Assembly (NCBI GenBank): GCA_030425785.1
Contig: JAUHYJ010000089.1
Span: 1-9,776 of the forward strand
From: Acidimicrobiia bacterium
GTDB lineage: Bacteria; Actinomycetota; Acidimicrobiia; Acidimicrobiales; Ilumatobacteraceae
DNA: 9,776 nucleotides
Direction of reading: 5' to 3'
Shown here: positions 6,977-9,776 of the stretch, piece after piece
How the letters are laid out: every line of letters starts with the position of its first letter
Numbering within the stretch: position 1 is the first letter of the stretch
Notes under the pieces: generated by a model
What the model saw: the letters and a program-made list of their open reading frames with translations, nothing else
Database searches by the model: none
What the model was told of the DNA's origin: nothing
Position numbers and translations under genes: made by a program

Positions 6977-7794
6977 ATCCGATCGCCGCGGGCGACCGCG
7001 TGATGCTGCTCGACGCGAAGAAGCGCCGATACCTGCTGAACCTGACCGAGGCAGGAGAGTTCCACACCCACGCCGGGTTCGTGCCCCATGCCGACATCAT
7101 CGGGCAGCCCGAGGGCGCCGTCGTCACGTCAACCAAGGGTGCGGAGTACACCGTGCTGCGACCGACCCTCGAGGACTACGTGCTCGAGATGCCGCGCGGC
7201 GCCCAGGTGATCTACCCGAAGGACCTGGCGACGATCTGCATGATCGGCGACATCGGCCCCGGCAACCGTGTCTTCGAGACCGGCGTCGGGTCGGGTGCCA
7301 TGTCGATGACGATGCTGCGGTACGGCGCGGACATCGTCGGGTACGAGGTGCGCGAGGACTTCGCCAATCGCGCGATCGCGAACGTGCGTGAGTTCCTGGG
7401 CGAGGGCGTGGTCGACCGCTACGACGTGCACATCGCCGACAGCTACGACGGGATCGACCCCGCGCACGGCCTCTTCGACCGGGCGGTGCTCGATCTGCCC
7501 GAACCGTGGCAGGTCATCCCGCATCTCGAAGCGGTGCTGGCACCCGGCGGCGTGTGCGTGGCGTACACCCCGTCGATCGTGCAGGCCCAGCAGGTCCGGC
7601 AGTGTCTGACGGGGCGCTGGATCGATGCCCGCACGATCGAGGTGCTCCACCGCGGCTGGCACATCAAGGACCAGGCGGTGCGTCCGGACCACCGGATGGT
7701 GGCCCACACCGCGTTCTTGACCGTGGCCCGGTTCCTCGGGCGGGGCAGTCGCGCGATGCGCGTCGATCAGAAGGTCGAACGCATCGGCCGGTGA
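6973..7794 (+). CDS. trmI: tRNA (adenine-58-N1)-methyltransferase TrmI
   Basis: This encodes 273 residues, the normal bacterial/archaeal TrmI length. The N-terminal small beta domain (about 1-70) is followed by a class I SAM-dependent methyltransferase fold. The SAM loop is ETGVGSGAMS at 102-111, preceded by a YPKDLA segment typical of the family (about residues 82-87), and the catalytic-loop motif is DLPEPW at 174-179. The enzyme methylates A58 in the tRNA T-loop. The ATG overlaps the ttuA stop (ATGA) and AAGGAG lies at 6960-6965, so it is translated from the same message. In mycobacteria trmI also lies near mpa. Here lysR and a ferredoxin gene separate it from arc, which begins about 1.7 kb downstream. 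The assignment is firm. Confidence 0.93.
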   Translation: MNPIAAGDRVMLLDAKKRRYLLNLTEAGEFHTHAGFVPHADIIGQPEGAVVTSTKGAEYTVLRPTLEDYVLEMPRGAQVIYPKDLATICMIGDIGPGNRVFETGVGSGAMSMTMLRYGADIVGYEVREDFANRAIANVREFLGEGVVDRYDVHIADSYDGIDPAHGLFDRAVLDLPEPWQVIPHLEAVLAPGGVCVAYTPSIVQAQQVRQCLTGRWIDARTIEVLHRGWHIKDQAVRPDHRMVAHTAFLTVARFLGRGSRAMRVDQKVERIGR

Positions 7795-7808
7795 CGCCGA
7801 CGGCGATC

Positions 7809-8036
7809 TCAGCGTGGGTGGCGCTCGAGGTGGCCGATCGAGCCGAGGGCGGCATCGCTCGGTGACGTGCCCGGCGCCAACCCGCCGATGGCGAGCTGTG
7901 CTCGTCGCACTGCCGTGCCGACGGCGTGCTGGGAGCGGGTGGCGGGCCGACGCCGGCCGATGGTGGGGACTCTGCGGCCGGTGCGGGCGCGACGGGTCAC
8001 GGTGGTGGGGGTCCAGGGGGTGGTGATGTCGGTCAT
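7809..8036 (-). CDS. Possible 75-residue Arg/Thr-rich protein, divergent from lysR
   Basis: A minus-strand frame from ATG at 8036 to TGA at 7809-7811 encodes 75 residues. The N-terminus is Thr/Pro-rich (MTDITTPWTPTTVTRR) and is followed by several Arg clusters and a less charged C-terminal third; the whole would be strongly basic. Support is indirect. Third codon positions are mostly G/C, with an almost unbroken C run in the first 20 codons, while upstream of the chosen ATG the composition falls to low GC. The arrangement, divergent from a LysR-type regulator, is the usual one for a regulated target. An ATG four codons upstream (8048) is an alternative. No domain is recognised, and it could still be a chance frame in GC-rich DNA. 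Confidence 0.4.
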   Translation of the reverse strand: MTDITTPWTPTTVTRRARTGRRVPTIGRRRPATRSQHAVGTAVRRAQLAIGGLAPGTSPSDAALGSIGHLERHPR

Positions 8037-8043
8037 GACGTCA

Positions 8044-8072
8044 ATCATCGGGGAACATTTCCCATGACACAA
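8044..8072 (-). promoter_or_regulatory. Weak candidate promoter for the divergent small ORF
   Basis: Read on the minus strand, TTGTGT (8072-8067) and GATGAT (8049-8044) are separated by 17 bases. The start would fall at about 8036, the ATG of the small ORF, implying a leaderless transcript. The matches to consensus are partial. Confidence 0.25.
8051..8063. promoter_or_regulatory. Inverted repeat GGGAA-N3-TTCCC in the control region
   Basis: A perfect 5-bp-arm inverted repeat lies in the AT-richer island, between the two possible promoters. It could be a protein-binding site. It overlaps the spacer of the minus-strand promoter candidate. Confidence 0.35.
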
Positions 8073-8104
8073 TTGACACCTGTTTGTGTTTTGCATGACA
8101 GGAT
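8073..8104 (+). promoter_or_regulatory. Candidate lysR promoter (-35 TTGACA)
   Basis: A perfect TTGACA lies at 8073-8078. No good -10 sits at the ideal distance; CATGAC (8094-8099, spacer 15) or CAGGAT (8099-8104, spacer 20) are the nearest. Either would overlap the inverted repeat at 8094-8110, which fits autoregulation of lysR. Confidence 0.4.
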
Positions 8105-8110
8105 GTCATG
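8094..8110. promoter_or_regulatory. LysR-type operator candidate (T-N11-A inverted repeat)
   Basis: CATGACAGGATGTCATG is a perfect inverted repeat of 7-bp arms with a 3-bp centre. It contains TGACAGGATGTCA (8096-8108), which fits the LysR-family T-N11-A box with matching arms. It ends nine bases before the lysR ATG, a position suited to autorepression. Further CATGAC half-sites occur at 8034-8039 and 8063-8068. Confidence 0.6.
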
Positions 8111-8118
8111 ATGGAGCC

Positions 8119-8997
8119 ATGCAACTCGACGTCGAATCACTGCGGGCCTTCCTCGCCGTGCTCGATCACGGCGGCATGACCGCCGCGGCCGAGCGGTTGT
8201 ACCTGACCCAGTCAGCGGTGAGCTGGAAGATCCGGCGGCTCGAGGAGCGGATCGAGCGGCCGTTGTTCCTGCGTGACGGGCGTGAGCTGCGTCCGACCCG
8301 GGTCGCGCTCGACCTCATTCCCGACGCGCGACAGATCGTGCAGACCCACGACCGAGCGGTGCGGCGTCTGGCGTCGGAGAAACTGGTGGGGACCGTGCGA
8401 GTCGGCTCGAACGAGGAGGTCGACGGCGAGCGGTTGCTGGCGCTGCTCGGACAGTTCTCGCAGACGCACCCCGGCGCATCGGTCGAGTTCGTCACCGCCG
8501 CGACCGAGCAACTGCTCCCGCAGCTCGAGCGGGGCGACCTCGACGTGGCGCTGATCCAGGTCGTCGACGGCGACCTCCGACCGGACGACACCGTGCTGTG
8601 GACCGAGCAGCTCGTCTGGGCGAGCTCGCGCCATTGGCGGTACGAGGAGGGCGTGGTCCCCCTGGTGACCTTCGGGGAGCGGTGCTTCTATCGACCGATG
8701 AGTGAGCCGATGCTCGACCGCGCCGGCATCGACTTCCAGGTCGCCGTCTCCGTCCCGAGCGAATCGGCGGTGCACGCCGCCGTCGAGGCGGGTCTCGGCG
8801 TCGCGGTCCTCGGCGAGTGGCATCTCGGTGGCGAGATCATCGAGTGGCCGCGTGCCGACGAAGTGGGGGTGCTCCCGCGCGTGCACCAGATCGCACGGAC
8901 GGCGCCGGGCGACCCCGCGGCGGTCGCGGCCGCGCTGGTCGCGATCTTCGACGACGAGTTGCTCGGCCCCGACGCCGAGCTGCGCGCCGTGAGCTGA
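8119..8997 (+). CDS. LysR-family transcriptional regulator
   Basis: This encodes 292 residues, a typical LysR length. The N-terminal winged helix-turn-helix is clear: FLAVLDHGGMTAAAERL at about 11-27, then the recognition segment LTQSAVSWKIRRLEE (29-43) and the wing FLRDGRELRPT. The rest (about 90-290) fits the effector-binding domain, with VRVGSNEEV at the start of its first subdomain and a GLGVAVLGEW-like loop near its end. The ATG at 8119 is chosen over 8086 because LysR homology begins there and the upstream bases form the operator. A GGAG lies just two bases upstream, closer than ideal. The effector and target genes cannot be told; the divergent small ORF and lysR itself are the nearest candidates. 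It separates trmI from the arc region and is not obviously linked to either. Confidence 0.92.
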   Translation: MQLDVESLRAFLAVLDHGGMTAAAERLYLTQSAVSWKIRRLEERIERPLFLRDGRELRPTRVALDLIPDARQIVQTHDRAVRRLASEKLVGTVRVGSNEEVDGERLLALLGQFSQTHPGASVEFVTAATEQLLPQLERGDLDVALIQVVDGDLRPDDTVLWTEQLVWASSRHWRYEEGVVPLVTFGERCFYRPMSEPMLDRAGIDFQVAVSVPSESAVHAAVEAGLGVAVLGEWHLGGEIIEWPRADEVGVLPRVHQIARTAPGDPAAVAAALVAIFDDELLGPDAELRAVS

Positions 8998-9015
8998 TTC
9001 CGGGTCGGGCGCGCA

Positions 9016-9053
9016 ACGGCCCGGCGCCGCTCGGTCGAGCGATGCCGGGCCGT
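9016..9053. terminator. Long hairpin between convergent lysR and ferredoxin genes
   Basis: Arms ACGGCCCGGC (9016-9025) and GCCGGGCCGT (9044-9053) pair perfectly. Inside them CGCTCG (9028-9033) pairs with CGAGCG (9036-9041), giving a 16-bp stem with one 2x2 internal loop and a 2-base tip. It lies 18 bases after the lysR stop and 27 bases after the ferredoxin stop, so it could end both transcripts. No T-run follows on either strand, as is common for actinobacterial terminators. Confidence 0.7.
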
Positions 9054-9080
9054 CGTCAGGCGTTCAGCGGCCGATGCCGA

Positions 9081-9326
9081 TCAGGGCTCGATGAAGATGC
9101 ACTCGCCGGGGCACTCCTCGGCGGATTCCACGACGGCGTCGATCTGGCTGTCGGGGAACTCGGCGAGGCCCTCGGCGCCCTGGGGGTTGCCCTTTGCCTC
9201 GGCGAAGATCTTGTCGCCTTCCACCACGTACGCCAGGCCGTCGTCGAGCAGGGTGAACACGTCGGGGGCGATCTCCTCGCACAGCCCGTCGCCGGTGCAG
9301 AGATCCTGGTCGATCCAGACCTTCAT
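9081..9326 (-). CDS. Small single-cluster ferredoxin (Cys-x2-Asp-x2-Cys type)
   Basis: This encodes 81 residues. The cluster motif is C10-x2-D13-x2-C16 near the N-terminus and C72-P near the C-terminus. Asp stands where a fourth Cys would be, as in the Pyrococcus furiosus ferredoxin, so the cluster is [3Fe-4S] or an Asp-ligated [4Fe-4S]. An extra Cys, C76 (CPGEC), lies close to C72. The middle is acidic, typical of soluble electron carriers. Ferredoxins of this type often serve cytochromes P450 or other oxidoreductases, but none is in the window. A strong AAGGAG (9342-9337) lies ten bases before the ATG, inside a CTCC-GAA-GGAG mini-hairpin. The gene is divergent from arc and converges on lysR. 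Confidence 0.88.
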   Translation of the reverse strand: MKVWIDQDLCTGDGLCEEIAPDVFTLLDDGLAYVVEGDKIFAEAKGNPQGAEGLAEFPDSQIDAVVESAEECPGECIFIEP

Positions 9327-9336
9327 GGTGGTGTGT

Positions 9337-9347
9337 CTCCTTCGGAG
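9337..9347 (-). promoter_or_regulatory. Ferredoxin ribosome-binding site within a small hairpin
   Basis: On the minus strand CTCCGAAGGAG carries the AAGGAG Shine-Dalgarno. The GGAG can pair with CTCC across a GAA loop. The stem is only four G/C-rich pairs, so any masking of the site would be weak. Confidence 0.45.
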
Positions 9348-9380
9348 GGGATGAATGTGAGCGGTGGGCTTCTGGAATGG

Positions 9381-9386
9381 AGTTTA
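9381..9386 (-). promoter_or_regulatory. Weak -10 candidate for the ferredoxin gene
   Basis: On the minus strand TAAACT resembles the TATAAT -10 box and lies about 55 bases before the ATG. No good -35 is seen at the usual spacing, so this is tentative. Confidence 0.3.
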
Positions 9387-9439
9387 CCCGGTCACCCCCT
9401 CGGAAACGAACATGATGCGATCCGGGCACGTGGTCGGTG

Positions 9440-9476
9440 TAGGTTCGGCGGTAAGCACACACGACCGGAAAGGAAA
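9440..9476 (+). promoter_or_regulatory. arc: Candidate arc promoter (-10 TAGGTT) and ribosome-binding site
   Basis: TAGGTT (9440-9445) fits TANNNT, giving a start near 9452 and a roughly 30-base leader. The leader contains AAAGGAAA (9469-9476), with the GG eight bases before the GTG at 9482. A -35 is not clear. The surrounding GTAGGTTCGGCG resembles GTACGCTCGGCG before the Lon-domain gene. Confidence 0.45.
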
Positions 9477-9481
9477 CGGAC

Positions 9482-9776
9482 GTGGACGAGAGCGTGAACC
9501 GCGACCGCCAGGACCCGACCACAGCGACCGGTGAACGAGCCGCGCTCGAGGCGCAGGTCGCCGTGCTCACCGACGAGATCGCCCACCTGCGGTCTCGGCT
9601 GGCCGATTCGCCGAACCGTGTCCGGTCGCTCGAGGAGCGACTGCTCGAGACCAAGGGCCAGCTCGCACACGCGACCGCGCAGAACGAGAAGCTCAGCTAC
9701 ACCCTCCGCGAGGCGCGCGAGCACATCGCTTCGCTGCGCGACGAGGTCGACAAGCTCACCCAACCGCCGAACGCGT
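9482..9776 (+). CDS. arc: Proteasome-associated AAA+ ATPase Arc/Mpa, N-terminal coiled coil (3' partial)
   Basis: The frame opens at GTG 9482 and is still open at the right edge (98 codons). The segment is a charged, Leu-rich coiled coil (about residues 19-92, interrupted at the DSP around 42-44) ending in LTQPPNA. The stretch LLETKGQLAHATAQNEKL followed by TLREAREHI is characteristic of actinobacterial Arc/Mpa, whose coiled coil binds Pup on tagged proteins. The ring then unfolds them into the 20S proteasome. The OB and AAA+ domains lie beyond the window, where dop, pup, prcB and prcA would be expected. The GTG start is supported by AAAGGAAA upstream. Earlier starts are unlikely because the bases before it form the promoter region. 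Confidence 0.9.
   Translation, partial: MDESVNRDRQDPTTATGERAALEAQVAVLTDEIAHLRSRLADSPNRVRSLEERLLETKGQLAHATAQNEKLSYTLREAREHIASLRDEVDKLTQPPNA

Larger units (their letters stand above)
7795..8118. other. 324-bp stretch between trmI and lysR
   Basis: This gap has two parts. The part from about 7809 to 8036 is as GC-rich as the genes and is best explained by a small minus-strand ORF. The part from about 8037 to 8118 is clearly AT-richer than the rest of the window and carries inverted repeats, a TTGACA and repeated CATGAC elements. It looks like a divergent control region. No RNA gene was recognised. Confidence 0.6.

Noticed and set aside
7823..7843. Inverted repeat GCTCGA-N9-TCGAGC after trmI as a terminator
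   Set aside because: Only six pairs with a nine-base loop and no T-run; such pairs are expected by chance at this GC content.
7867..8067. Plus-strand frames between trmI and lysR
   Set aside because: No ribosome-binding site, no recognisable motif and less convincing codon bias than the minus-strand frame; they also run into the control region.
8086..8118. Upstream start for lysR at 8086
   Set aside because: The 11 extra residues are encoded by the operator-like inverted repeat, and LysR homology begins at the ATG at 8119.
1..9776. Search for tRNA, rRNA, CRISPR arrays, insertion sequences, riboswitches and attachment sites
   Set aside because: No array of spaced direct repeats, no transposase or integrase motifs and no recognisable structural RNA were seen by eye on either strand.

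Overview
The window is very GC-rich (roughly 70%), densely packed, and shows the codon bias of a high-GC actinobacterium. The best taxonomic clue is the right edge, which holds the coiled-coil N-terminus of the proteasome ATPase Arc/Mpa. Arc sits downstream of the tRNA m1A58 methyltransferase gene trmI, which is the classic actinobacterial Pup-proteasome neighbourhood. Together with Thr/Pro-rich secreted-protein linkers, an actinobacterial holin-X protein and a TtuA/TtuB pair, this suggests the class Acidimicrobiia (Ilumatobacter-like). That assignment is inference; no rRNA marker is present.

Left block (1-4177, + strand): the 3' part of an NDP-forming acyl-CoA synthetase alpha-type subunit overlaps (ATGA) the first of two tandem PBP4-family (peptidase S13) D,D-carboxypeptidase genes. 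Between the two dacB-like paralogues lies a 35-codon micro-ORF made of seven 15-nt units (a pentapeptide repeat). It overlaps the upstream stop (ATGA) and the downstream start (TGATG).

Middle block (4205-7794, + strand): a possibly leaderless promoter leads into a run of tightly spaced genes. These are a Lon-substrate-binding-domain protein, a two-helix holin-X-family membrane protein, a 69-aa single-helix protein, a 112-aa unknown protein, a 64-aa ThiS/MoaD-like protein ending in Gly-Gly (TtuB-like), a TtuA-type tRNA 2-thiolation enzyme and TrmI. The last three make a plausible tRNA T-loop modification set: the thiocarboxylate carrier and thiolase act on U/T54, and the methyltransferase acts on A58.

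Right block (7795-9776): an AT-richer regulatory island with repeated CATGAC/TGTCATG elements lies between a lysR gene (+) and a possible divergent 75-aa basic ORF (-). lysR converges on a small Asp/Cys-ligand ferredoxin gene (-) across a long hairpin. The ferredoxin gene is divergent from arc, whose first 98 codons end the window. No tRNA/rRNA, insertion sequence, prophage or CRISPR array was seen.
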